Shown piece by piece: positions 1 to 12,031 of a stretch of 64,000 bases of DNA. Source of the DNA: Sitta carolinensis (taxonomy: Eukaryota; Chordata; Aves; Passeriformes; Sittidae). Each line of letters begins with the position of its first letter. Position 1 is the stretch's first letter. Below the pieces are notes generated by a model. It saw only the letters and a program-made list of their open reading frames with translations. It did not search any database and was not told the origin of the DNA. Position numbers and translations under genes: made by a program. The stretch covers positions 5,160,001-5,224,000 of the forward strand of contig CM063292.1 in NCBI GenBank assembly GCA_032173965.1, given 5' to 3'.

Positions 1-3000
1 CTGTTCTGTAAAGATAATGCCATGAACAAATCACTTGAAGATAAGACCCTCCGTGCTCAGTATCAGTTAGCCAGAGACCTATACATCTTCAGAACAGTTG
101 CTTTTTATAGTATCTTTTCCATATGCTGGTTCTAACTGTGGATTGAAGCTGTGTGCAGGGAACAGGTTGCACCTGGGGGCTGTGTGTGTAAGGAGTCAAA
201 CCTCCAGCTGAGATCTTTGTGCCCCATGTTTGCCTTTCCTCATCTCTCTTCCTTAGCATGTTATTTGAGTTTACACATCAAGATAAGGTTTCATCTAACT
301 GCCAGTTAGGCAAACTTAAACTGGGATCTGATAATTAACTTGTGTTCTGCTTCATACATAGCAACTGCCATGATCAGTATTGGGGTGGGAATGGGAGTTG
401 TTGCTGTTGCTTTTGCAGAGGATGCTTGGGGCCAGTCAGGTGCAGAGTGGATGTTACACAGCTGCATTTGCACCAGGTGCCCTGGCCTCCCTTTGGCAGT
501 CTGCTTTTGTAGATTAAGGACCTGATCTGTAGGGAATATAAATCATCATACCTCTATTGAATTCAAGAGGAGATCTTTCTGTTTCTTTCCCATATGTTCA
601 CAGGAGAGTTTGCACCCTTTTCCTTCTGTTTCTGTTCTTTCTCTGCAAGAGACCAAAAGCAGGAGGTTCCTTCTGTGCCAGAGTTGTGAGCTGAAGGGGG
701 GGTCAGCTTGCAGAAACCCTGGATGATGGCATTGGTGCATACAAACCACAGCAGATACACATCAGCTCTGTTATGCAGTTAATTACTTGTGTGCAGTCAC
801 AGTGGCTGGACACGGAACAGCACATACATTTCTTAAGATGTACTCTAAAAATCAATAGTTAATGCCTGTCTGGCAAAGAAAGAGCAGCAGCAGGTCCAGG
901 TTGGCAGAGCTGAAGGAACTGAGCAGCCACTGTGGATATGGAGATGAGAGTTGGTGCTTAGGAGCAGACGGGATGCATTTGGCCCAGTCTGATTTACTTT
1001 GCATGCTCCTAAATGCACTTTCCAGCCCTTTCCTATCGAGATGATTTATAATTGTTGCAGATGGCGTCTGGGCTAATCCCTGATGAGAACTCTCTTAAGC
1101 TTCTGGCAAATTTGAATCTGCAGCCATGTATCACATCAGGAGTGTTGAGGCATCTCTCTAACATGCTACAGATTTACAAACCACAGTGACCATGGATGGA
1201 CAAAACAGAATGCATTTAACATGTAACCATTTATTAATATCAAAGAATTAAATGTTTCCTAGTTTCCTTATTAAAACGTAATTATTGACTGCTGTTATCT
1301 TGCCACCAGAGTTTTCTTACCTAATTGATGTTAATAGACCATCAATTAATGGGGTAGACAACAGAAAGGGATGCTCCAGAGCCAGGAGTTGACAAAATTT
1401 AATACATAAAATGAGGCAGGTGGTAACAAAAGTAGTCCCTCCCTAAGAACACAATAAAACCTGACCACTGACTGACTCAAGCAAAATATCTCTATTTTGA
1501 CCGAGTGCAAATTCTTTTCAGGATAGCACACTGTTTACTGCAGAAAAGATCTGTGGTTTTCCTCCAAAACTAGGTGGTCACAACCCACCAACTGTAAATA
1601 TTCTCTCTGGGCTCTCTTAAGCAGCAGGAATCAAACATGAAATTCTGCCTCCTTCAAGCTTTAATGAATGTCTGAACAATATTAAGCAACTAATTGACTT
1701 GTACTGTAGGTCAATGAAGAAGTGAAATCTGCAGTTCATGTCTCTGAAATGTGTCTTGCTGGAAGCCTGCACCACGCCAGGATGCTCATTGGAGGCTGTG
1801 CTATAGCTGAGCAGCCACCAAAAATAAACAGTTTCATTCATTTTAATATGCCTACATTGCTGTGGACACACAAACAACATCTGGCAAATGGTGCCCGAGT
1901 AGTTACATGGATGACAGCCCATTTAGTATTCTGTACCTAATAAAACAAGGAGAAAATATCTGTATTTTCAGTATTTTTCCTAGTGGGGCTCATCCTAAAT
2001 TTAATCTAAGAATTTGTTAATAGATGGTAATTTGGATCTTCTGTTACAAAAGGTGTCAGCTCCTGACTTGATGTACTGTGGATGCTTCCTTCAACCCTAA
2101 CAACACCAGGACTGTTTGTGGCTCATGTCAAGAAGCTTACAGCTCCATCTGGTAGAAGACATCAGTCACACCAGTTATGTGGCCGATACATCAATCCCAC
2201 TGAGGTCCATGGCCTGTATGTGATACAATAGTCTACATTCCGAGCTGTGTCAGATAATTTGACCTCTTTTTTGCCTTGGGATTCTATTTCTTTCACTGCT
2301 TCCCTTCCAGTCCTTTTGCTTCTGTTGCACTTTCTGTTCTCTTCTATCTGGGCAAGAGGAATACTGGACATTAGGAAATTGTTCCTATGTGTTACTTCTT
2401 CAGTGCTGCACTTACGGCTCAAATTAGACCTCTGAGATCTTGGCTTCAGGGAATTAGAGTGACAGGGACATTTCTTCCTAATGCTGCAGTGGCAACAGGC
2501 CATGTACTGAACTGGAGCAGAACGTATGGTTTGCATTCAAATGCACGTTAAAGTCTGACCTTTGTTTTAATTGTAGTAATTCTGAGAAATACCTCTAAGG
2601 AATTTTGGTTTCCTACAGAACCTCAAGGAGCAGAATTTCTCTCTCTAGTCAGAAACATTCTCATCTCCTTTGTGCTGTAGCAAATTCAGAGCAGTGGTGG
2701 AAGTTGGGTTTAGAGATGTGCATCTGTGACGAGATTCTGGCTCATCAAATGCCTAAAACCCTTGCAATATTTGGATATTGTCTGTGTAAGCAAAGAGTTT
2801 TTGAAAGATCCACATCTGGAACACACCTGTTTTGCCAAGCTGGCTAAACCTCTTTCCCAGGGATTTTGTACTGGCATTTCAGCTGAGAGTTTGTCTCTAT
2901 TTCAGTCACTTCATTTTCTGCCTCATGCTTGAGGAGACGGAACTCCGTCATTTCTGTTCACCTTCTTTTCTGATCCCTGAAAAGGAGTTCCCCAAACCAA

Positions 3001-5815
3001 TTGTCCCTGGATGCAGAGGATCATGATGCTGCTTCCATGTTATCCTGGCCATCTCTCTCGTCTCTGTGACATTTCTCCAGGCAGGAAGATGCTCTTTTTG
3101 CATACCATGGAGCAGAAGAATCCTGACACAGGAGGGAACCATGTGGCTTGTGCCTGAGGGACACATTTCCTGGTCAGAGCTGAAGGCTCATGGCACTAAC
3201 TCTGATTCCTTCAGATCCATGCTCACATGACAAAGTCTAAGTGATTTTGTGGTAATTGCATACACAAGCAAAGAACTAGATGTGTATTCCTGACCAGATA
3301 TCAGGAATAAGCTGTTAATGCCCAGCTTATAAGTTTTAAATATTTGCAACTAACAGCTTCCAAATAACTACAGATCAAGAACTATCTGTAGGAAGTATTT
3401 GGGACATCATTTTAAATAATGATTACTGCTAAGATGATCATGATCTATTTGCCAATGACACTTGCAGACAAGTGTGACTGCAATGAATTATTCAGCAAAT
3501 TCTATTCAAAATTGTATCTTTTTTCTCAGAACTATAATTAATGATCCATAACAGTAAGTATGAGACACATTAACAAAGGTCTATTCTGTGCTACTTATGA
3601 AAGATTAAAATTAAAAGCAGTTAGTTTGGAAACCACAGACCTTGTTTCAGAATTGTCGTCTGCTCTGTTTACTGACAGTGACTTTTGCTGCTTGTTTACT
3701 GCAATTTACTTGGTTACAGCATAAGTTACACATGATTATCTTCTAAATATGATGCTAAGCTGACATCTGTCAAGTTTAAAAGTCATAATGGGTGCTGTTA
3801 GTCATTGAGATGATCCAAAGGCATAAAGATTGGTACAACGACAAACCTGCATGGTCTTTTTTAAAGCTGCAGCAATTTATAAAGGCAATTTTGGGTGGGT
3901 TCTACCTGCTCCAAAGTGAGATGATTTTAGTGCCTAGAAGGGCAGCAGAAACAGAAGTCAGGCAGAAGTGTACAGCTGGTGGTCATGGAAACAGTTATCA
4001 GAATAATATCAATTACCCAAGCAAAATACATTGCTTATGTCCTTCTTTGTTTGCTGCAAAGGAGCAGTAAGTTTAAGCTCTCCGCTATTTGTGTCAGAAA
4101 CCTCATTTCTAATGGCTTATAAAGCAGTTTCAAGCTATACCAAGCTGCTATTGCCTTACAAGTCCTCATCTCTAATGCTAATTAATATTCCTCTAACTTC
4201 CTTTTCATTTTTAAAAGCAGTTCAAAATAAAATTTCTTGGATGTCTCAGATGCTTTTTAAATTTTAATTTCAGGAAAAAGCAGATGCTTAAAAGCCTTGT
4301 TTTCAAGCCATTAAGGCTTGAGGCAACTCCTAATGAAGTCAGAGACCAAATATTGTCTGAGTTTAATGAGTAGATGTCAGCAAGTCACTGACTTGCTATT
4401 GGTGGCTTGGACATCTGCAGGCGAGGAGGAGTCACAGCAGCTGCGTTCGGAGCACAGTGTCTGTACACAGGATTTGGAAGTGTGGTCAAACCCCCTCCCC
4501 ACCCGTGGCTTTGCTTAGTGACATTCTCTGTGCAACCTCTGTAACCACATGGATGGCCCCACTTCAGGGGAACCTTCTGCAGATTCCAGAGGCTGGGGAT
4601 TGTTTCAGAAGATAACCCTGGTCAAAGGCAGTGACTTTTCCTGCTGGAATAAGCTGTGTGCTAGAGATATATTCTTAAGGGATATTAATGGCTTTATTTT
4701 TTAAGTCTGTGATAAAGGAATTCGCTGAAAAGGATTTAGTTGATGTGCTGACAGTTACCTGTTCTATACTTACATTGTATTCCTGTGTGGAGATTTTTTT
4801 ATCTTCATTTTCCCTTTTCTCTTACTCTGCTATGCAGCTAAACCTGGAAATAGCCAAAGTCAGATGCTCTAAAAGAGCCAGAAAGGAATATCTGAATTAA
4901 ATGGACCAAAGTACTGTAGCAAGAAAAAAATTAATGTAATAATGAGAGTGATCAGTCAAGCTAAAAAGGTAGAAATAGACAACCCAGAAAATAGTTGAGG
5001 AAACCATAAACATAGGAAGGGAAATACATCCAGACTGGACAGCGTAGAAATTGTGAACATTTACTTTAGAACAGTGATTGCAGATTTAATAATTCAGATA
5101 CATTGGTGGAAATATGGCCAGCACTGGAGTGTGTATTTTTCTTTGTGGAGTTATAAGAACTCCTCCACTCCATCATCAAATCATTGTTAAATCAGTAATT
5201 TGTAGTCTAGAACTAAGAATAATGGCTTTTAAAAGGTTTTAACTGAATTTATCCATCATGAGGTCTTTGCATTATTTCACCGAATGTGTAAAACATCATA
5301 CAAAAATAATTTAGAGCAATTACTTCCAGTGACAGGCTAATGTGTGTTCTCCTAGGCAGAGAGTGACTATGTGGAGATAATTATACATGAATATCCTGCT
5401 GAGATCATTTGTGCCACAGTAAAGGGCATTATGTACAAAGTTTTGTAATGGAATTGTAACCCAAACACACATGTAGTGATGATGCAGAAGAGTTTTATTC
5501 TTAACACATCCAGTTGGGCTAATCTGAAGATGCACAATTAAACCATGGTTTTGCCCATAAAATTTCAAGATCAAAATTTGGTCAGGTTTTCAAAACCTGA
5601 GAGAAAAATGCTAAAACTGATTCAAAAATCAGTTGGGCTTTAAGGGCATGTATGTGCTTTTGAAAACTAATTGTGGGTCATATTACAGGTGTCTTCTGAA
5701 CAGTAGAGCACTGATCTGGCATTAGTGAGGGCAATTCAGCAACATGTGCAGTGTGCATTTAACTAAGTCAAAATTCTAGTGCTGCTAAAAAATGAGGTAT
5801 TAAACCATAATCTTA
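1..5815. other. AT-rich non-coding DNA, no gene recognised
   Basis: I see no gene, RNA or young repeat in this stretch. Open frames occur on both strands but are short, overlap each other and lack recognisable domains; the longest is a 124-codon minus-strand frame at 2162-2536 that is rich in Lys, Arg and Ser and looks like chance. The part from about 3300 to 3790 is especially AT-rich and non-repetitive, with several ATTA/TAAT cores, and could be conserved non-coding DNA, which only an alignment could show. Confidence 0.6.
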
Positions 5816-5819
5816 GTGT

Positions 5820-5965
5820 ACAGGTCAAGGAACCACAGGTAGGACTAAGGGTCTCGTCAGGTAGAGGCAATGTGGTGCAAGAGTTAGGTCTGGAAATCTG
5901 GGATACAGGAGTGCCAAGGAGATAAGGCCCAAGCACAGCGTGATATTTGTAGATGATCACAGCTA
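5820..5965 (+). repeat. Possible head of an ancient MIR/CORE-SINE-like element
   Basis: The segment around 5865-5915 resembles the tRNA-like head of MIR-type SINEs: a GAGGCAATGTGGTGCAAGAG-like start followed by text similar to the 'ctgggatacaggag' part of those heads. On the opposite strand it reads as the familiar MIR end with a CCACATTGCCTC block. The body and tail cannot be followed, so this would be a truncated, very diverged copy. The match is to remembered consensus features, not to a search result. A chance resemblance is possible. Confidence 0.35.
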
Positions 5966-6389
5966 CAATATGTACTGCTCATATTTAGTCACTCTGCACT
6001 GAACAATAACCTGCATTGTTATTTTTTTCTGCAGTAACTTATGTTGGGACGTGTTTTTGAACTCATAGTTTATACTCTGAGTAAACTGGTTTTATACTGT
6101 AGTCATGGGAACTCTCAGTCTTCAAGCACTTTGTGTAATGAATAATATATTACAAGAATATTCACAAAGATTTCTTCTGTGCTGTAATATTAACAATTTC
6201 CCACATGTGGGATTCATATTTATCCCTCTGTATATTGAAGGATAGCATAAGTAGATGATATCTATTGTGCAGCAAACACACATAGTCTGATGTAGTATTT
6301 GTTAAAATTATTTCCAGAGCATGTGGCATACAAGCCATAAAAAGCCATCCTAATCTCCTAACATTAATGAAATAAAGTAGTGTTATTCA

Positions 6390-7013
6390 TTACCCCCAGG
6401 AGAATTTATCAGCAAACTCCACATTTAATTCCATAATGGCAGCACATGGAAGTCTGCACCCAGAGGCTGACAGGGGTGTGTGCCAAGGTTGGCCATGGTG
6501 TGCCTTGTGCTCTGCTTGGAGAGTATGGTGCAAGAAGCTTTGAACTGCAGACAGGCCCCAAAATATCCTGTAGACAGGACTAGGCACTAGCAGCTGCAGT
6601 CTCTGCTTCTTGGGCACATGTCCAAATCCCAGCTTGCCAAATATTAATTTCTGATCAAGATAATGTAGTGCACAGCCCTTGAGTTTAATACGCAGAAGTA
6701 ATTGTTTCTGCAGCAAAGAGGATGCCCATCTCACTGACTGAGTGGGTGTGCAAGGGGCAAGGTGCATCTCACACGTGGATCTGTGCTGAGCGAGGGGTGA
6801 GGTCTGGGCTGACTTCCATTGCAGACCCTCGAGGTGTTGAATCAGGGGCAGAGTCTGTGCCTTGAGCTGTGCTCCAGGGGCAGCTGCTGTGGTAACCCAG
6901 CGAGGCACACAGCTGAATGACCCTTGCAAACCAACTGACAGACACTTGGTGCCGTGGGGGCAGGAATGTGAAATGAGCTTTCCCAGTTCTTGAGAGGGCA
7001 GTACAGGATCCAT
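6390..7013 (-). other. Longest open frame in the window, 207 codons, unrecognised
   Basis: This minus-strand frame runs 207 codons from ATG to stop, longer than any other in the window. The predicted product starts MDPVLPSQELGK and ends near ADKFSWG. I recognise no domain, no signal peptide and no membrane segment. Composition is rich in Leu, Gln, His and Ser, and a second minus-strand frame of 90 codons (6769-7041) overlaps it in another frame. The region is somewhat more GC-rich than its flanks, which makes stop codons rarer and long chance frames more likely. It has no visible intron, promoter or poly-A signal arrangement that would mark it as a gene. It could be a chance frame, a relic of an old retroposed sequence, or a lineage-specific gene; chance is most likely. 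Confidence 0.3.
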
Positions 7014-7236
7014 CCACCTCAGGCCCTCTCCAGCTTATCACCCATACCAGGGCCTTATGGGGAAGGGCTGCCTTTGCAGAGCTTTACCTGGGCAGAGTGA
7101 ACCAACGCACACCTTTTTGAATATTAGAATTCTGAGAAGTCAGGGTGCAAAAGCTTAACTGGAGAAAGAGTCTTTTGCAAAGAATTATGTTGGGCTTTTC
7201 CTCATACAATTTTAGAGTCAGTTTTTATGCCTTTTA

Positions 7237-7274
7237 TGTTACTTGAAGCATGCCCCTCCATGCTTCAGGTAACA
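7237..7274. repeat. Compact hairpin, 16-bp stem with 6-nt loop
   Basis: The arms at 7237-7252 (TGTTACTTGAAGCATG) and 7259-7274 (CATGCTTCAGGTAACA) are inverted copies with one difference, and that difference would still form a G-U pair in RNA. The loop is CCCCTC. Outside the stem, TTTA on the left and TAAA on the right could pair again after a short bulge. At under 50 nt it is smaller than a typical microRNA precursor. I do not assign a function. Confidence 0.6.
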
Positions 7275-8059
7275 GCACATAAACATTCATTTCTTTCTCT
7301 GAATTTAGGATGACTGCAAAGGGTCCTGGACTTTTTAAGAAAATCTTTTGGAAGTTTACTGTTGGATGGGATACAGCTCATGAATGACTAACAGATTATG
7401 TTGATGCCTGTTGATAATAACTTTTGTAGATCTGTAAATCACTATGACTTTTATAATGCCTCCTACCTCTGTTGTAAATTTGTTCCTGTAGATACTTTAC
7501 CCTGTCCACATTTTCAAAAGCTGGCGTGGCTTTCAGTGCTGTCATAAAGGAATATAATCCATGCAGTGTGTGTGGGTGCATGTGTGTCTGCTTTAGCCAT
7601 ACTCTAAAATATCCCAAAGATAAAGATTCCCATTAACTTATGCTTGTCTGTGCCTTATACTGACATTATTTAAATACATCATGAAACTGGGCTGCAGAAA
7701 AAGCCACACAAACCTGACCCTGCTTGTTTTGCAGCAGCTTCCGTGGATGCAGGACTTCCATGTAGATGCTGTTGGTGAAAGACTCTGCAAGAATTTTTTT
7801 ATTTTTTTTTTTAATTGGGCCATTTATTTGGGACAGAATCTATAAGTAATCAAAATCTATATGAAACTCTATTTCCACAGCTCTTATTGGCAAAGGTCTC
7901 TAGTGCTGTTGATGCACATGTTCACAGCTCTGTCACCACTGAGAAAGTCACACCACGAGTCGCACCTCATTCAAATTACAGTAGTTGGGAATTTCCTGGC
8001 TTTAATGTGGCGAGGGGAGCATTTTTCCATTAATGGTTTGGCATTCTTTGAAGATTAAC
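7275..8059. other. Non-coding DNA with short T tract
   Basis: No gene is recognised. A T-rich tract lies at about 7796-7812. The short frames on both strands near 7638-8058 overlap one another and show no domain. Confidence 0.6.
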
Positions 8060-8119
8060 AATGCAATTACACCGCAAAATGGATTTTCATATGAGGATGT
8101 CTGAAGAACAGGAATGGAT

Positions 8120-8176
8120 TGCATTTGTAAGACATGTTTCCGTGCACAAATCTGTTTCTGTGCATTACAAATATGC
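8120..8176. repeat. Nested inverted and direct short repeats
   Basis: CATTTGTAA at 8122-8130 is repeated in inverted form as TTACAAATATG at 8165-8175. Between and overlapping them are two imperfect direct copies of a TGTTTCYGTGCA(TTA)CAAAT motif, at about 8135-8151 and 8153-8172. The segment could fold as a weak hairpin of about 57 nt, or could be a cluster of repeated binding sites. No known element is recognised. Confidence 0.5.
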
Positions 8177-8779
8177 TCCTGATGTCAGCAGTTGTGCATA
8201 GATGATATCACTGGCTTATGAAAAACACGATCTGTTTGGCACAGGTAGATAAATGCCCTTGCAAATATCACAGTGCTGATGCAAAGAGGAGGCTCTGAGC
8301 AGTCAGCTGTACTCCCTTGCTTAAACAGCTCTTTACCACTCGAGCAACATCAGGCATTTTCTGTACTGTTAAGAAATCTTGCCATGGGGAAATCAGTCTT
8401 AGTTCAGATGAGACCAATTACTTCATTGCAGAGATTAATCCTGAGTGCACAAATGGTGGGCAATGGAGGGTGGGATGATGCTTTCTGCCTAAAGCTGAGT
8501 GCAACTGACTGTCAGGGATTGAGGAAGGCACGGCAGATTTGTGGTTTCATTGCAGGCTTTGGCTTGCTGCAATGTGCTGTTTGGGAGTCCAAAGAAGGAA
8601 GGGAACTTGGAGGGCTTTGGGGATGCTGTGTTTATCACAGTGGATGGTGAGAGAGCTCTTTTAGAGAGCAGCAGCGTTTTCCTGCTGATTCCCTGATCTG
8701 GAGGCCGTTCAGCTGCCTGCCATCTAATGGCCAGAGCAGACACCAAGCCAGCCTGGCTTCAGGCTCCCTGCCGCAGGGG

Positions 8780-9780
8780 ATTCTCGAGAGAAACACACGG
8801 AAAATTCAGAGGAAATGCAAGCTTTTGCTTGCGTTAAGTGTGTTGCACTGTGACTTTCGTTACCATCAAAAAATGGTGTGATGCCAGAGTAAAAAACTGC
8901 TGAAAACTAAGAAAGAAATCCCACCTTTGCCTGCGATATATTGTTTATAAGCACCGTATATCTGACAGCAAATATCAGTCTGTATATAAATGAAAGTGCA
9001 TAATTTGAGGCTTTTTAATTTTCCTTTGTTTAATTATTGAGAAATAATTCTGGGTTTTTTTTTTCCTTTTTCTCATTTTCTCCCTTCCACTGACACTCTA
9101 CACATCCCCCCACCCTCCCATTATTTTATTATAATGAGCAATATATAAGATTTCTCACTGCTGGGGAGGGTTAACACGCTGATGACTCTTCCTCCCGGGC
9201 AGAGCACGGTGGCACCTGCAATAACTGACACCAGCTCCCCAGCACAGAGAAAGTGCTCGAGGTAAATCTCTGCTGGAATAACAAAGAAGAGATGGGGAGA
9301 TGTTCCACTTTAATATCCGCTCCATCTCTCTTATCTATATTAGAAACGTCTGTCAATAAGGGTGTCTGAGTAGAGCTGAAATTATGAAGCACCTTCTAGA
9401 TTCCTTTGTCTCCTGGAGAAACATTAATACTTATAAGTATTAAAGAATGCTGGGTGAAGGAAAGACCATAATTTGTCGAAGCTGGTGTGTTTGTTTAGGA
9501 AATATGCCTTTTAATTTCTTAATATTATGTGAAATGCTTCCCTCAGCTCTAAGAAAAACACCCACTTCTGTTGTTTTTTGTGAAACAGAAGCTGAAGATT
9601 TGCAAGCTTACTCATAAAAACCCTGATTTAAATATGCTAATGTTAATTTAAGCAGTTGATAAATTTTCATGTAAGGGTATTTTTAATAGTGTGCACATTT
9701 AATATTTGTATGTCCATTATTCCCTGTGCTTATCTGATCGACAGGCACTGAGTAAATATTGTCTTTGAGTTGATCTACAG
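8780..9780. other. AT-rich unique stretch, candidate conserved non-coding DNA
   Basis: This kilobase lacks credible coding frames and recognisable repeats, apart from a T run at about 9054-9064. It is dense in AT-rich motifs such as TTTATAAG, TAATTATT and an ATATGCTAAT octamer-like site near 9632-9641, and has a small GCAAGC/GCTTGC hairpin at about 8818-8833. Such composition is common in developmental enhancers, but it is also common in ordinary AT-rich DNA. The call rests on composition only. Confidence 0.25.
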
Positions 9781-11881
9781 AAGTCAAAAAAGACACTGTA
9801 AAATGGAACTCTTTATAAATATGGATCTCCTTTTTCCTTTACCTTTCTCTGGAAATTCCTGGAAACTACTTCCACACACAAGGGTCTCATGAATTTTTGG
9901 GGGGTTTTTGGTACTTTCAATCTAAGTACCACAAATCACAGCCATTCCTAACATGGAATCTGGCAGAAGTAATGATGTGTGTGAATAAATTCCTCTCCCC
10001 TTGTAGCTCTGCGTGTTTTGAATGCAAATGGTGCAAGTAAACATTACCTTCTTCAGCAGGAAATGGTGATCAGTGGAACATTTAAAAATAAATTTCTGAG
10101 TAATAAAACTGTGACAATAGGAAAAGTTTCATGCCTTATCTTACAGAACATCAGCAGGGGAGGGAAAATGGGTGAAAAGCTTGACTAGAGGTTGCTGAAA
10201 ACAAGATCTGATGTCTGTAAAATGTGCTTTCTGATGTTCTAACCCAAAGCAGAAGGTGAAACTTGCTGAGACACTGTGGGTGTGAGGTACACAGAAACCT
10301 GGTAAAACATCCCTTATTGCAAAGAGAAACCTATCCTAGATTATTATAAATATTAATAAATACTAATATATTATAAATCTATTAGCTACCTAGAGCTGAC
10401 TTAACTGAGGATGCAATTTATGAAATTTCACAAATAATTGGTGTATCATTAGTATTAGTATATCACTGGTATATCAGGTTGTATTTTCAGCAGTCCAGTG
10501 GCTTCACAGCTGCCCTTTCTAAAACCCACAATCTTTTTCATATCCTCTCTGTGAAATGAGCCTACAGCTAAGCAGGAATTTCTTGTGTTAGTGCATCAGC
10601 ATGGGCACCTCTGCAGCAAATTAGGGAAATTCATACTGCAGGTAGCAAGGGAGAGTTACAGAACTCTTATTAATGGATTGCAGTCAGGTAAATAAGTAGA
10701 AATTGTTTGTAGTTGTTCCATTTTGCTCAAGGCAGGACTAAAACTGCTTGAAAAAATGCACTCATATTGTGTAGGTACTAAATTTTCCCAACTATAACTT
10801 CTCCTGTTTTGTGGTTTGCTGAATCCTGAGACTTTCTTTTATTTCTGAATTTCTTCTAAAGTGGATCACACAAGGGGAAAGTAAATCATGTATGAATGCA
10901 GAAGAGTTTCATTTAGTAGAAGGAAGAAAACTGGCCCTGCAGACTGTCAGCCCCTAAGGCCAAGGATGGGTTTGTCATGTGAAATGGGCTATGGTGAGGA
11001 TACTGGGGAAGTCCCCTTAGAATAGTCTATAATTAACAAAAATCTGGAATTGTAAAAATTGTGGATTAATCAGTGTCTTTTCTTTAAGACTTTTTGTTTA
11101 GCTATGAACTCACTTTAACAAACTAAAACAACAAAATCTTTGCTTAACCAGCAGCAATTTGCCCTTTTCCAACTAGCTCCGTTCTTTCACTTGCTTAGAG
11201 GTAAAAGCATTTCCCATTTCTTCTCCATGTCCTAACACGTGCTGACAATCCTCACGTTGGCCAATTTTGAGCTGTGGATTTACACAGAGAAAAATAATTC
11301 TACTGATGGCACTCTCACTTATAAATCACTCATTGGCATATTAGAAGGAAACTCACAGTTTTTCTCAACTGAAAGTAAAAATTCCTTACAGAAATGGTAC
11401 AACTTTGTTACTAATTTAAATGTGTTGTCAATATTTATTATCTCTATTTGACTTTACTGTACTGGGGTTCAGCCTGTGAGATACTTCAAGCCACTCACAG
11501 CTCAGAAATCCTCATTAGGGTGTGGCCATGAGGTTTCCGGCTGATTTTAGCAGAAGGATATGTTTAAGTACTTAGTTCAGCAGGAAGAGTTGCACAGTAG
11601 GAGCTGTGGTTTAATGTGGAAGAAGCAGACACAGCTCCTGGGACCAGGATCTGAGGTAGCCTTGAGCAAAATTGGCAACAGGTTTGACAAGCAGATGGGT
11701 TTGTCCAACAAATACATGCTCCCCTTGGGACAAGGGTTAAGTAGGGGAAGGAATAATTCACTGGATCCTGGAATTTTCCTTCCACGTTTGAAAATTCACT
11801 TTACATCGTTTCAGTGGTGCTATTGAATGCATCCCTTGCCCTTCTTTGCAGCCATCTTCACTGATTGAGTTTGGAGTTTGG
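9781..11881. other. Non-coding DNA, nothing recognised
   Basis: No gene, RNA or repeat family is recognised. AT-rich text near 10340-10480 contains imperfect TATTA/AATA repeats. Short frames at 11239-11451 and 11560-11826 lack domains. Confidence 0.6.
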
Positions 11882-11959
<78 letters not shown>

Positions 11960-11970
11960 ATCTATCTATC

Positions 11971-12019
<49 letters not shown>

Positions 12020-12031
12020 ACTATCTAATCT
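11882..12031. repeat. (TATC)n tetranucleotide microsatellite
   Basis: About 150 bp of CTAT/TATC units with a few interruptions: a lost T near 11923-11927, then TTATC, TCTATC and TACTATCTAATC variants toward the right end. The length and partial purity suggest it is or recently was length-variable. All three forward frames across it stay open because the unit encodes a repeating Tyr-Leu-Ser-Ile; these frames (60-67 codons) are by-products of the repeat, not genes. Confidence 0.97.

Noticed and set aside
2162..2536. 124-codon minus-strand frame rich in Lys and Arg
   Set aside because: No domain, no splice or promoter context, and an antisense frame of 62 codons overlaps it.
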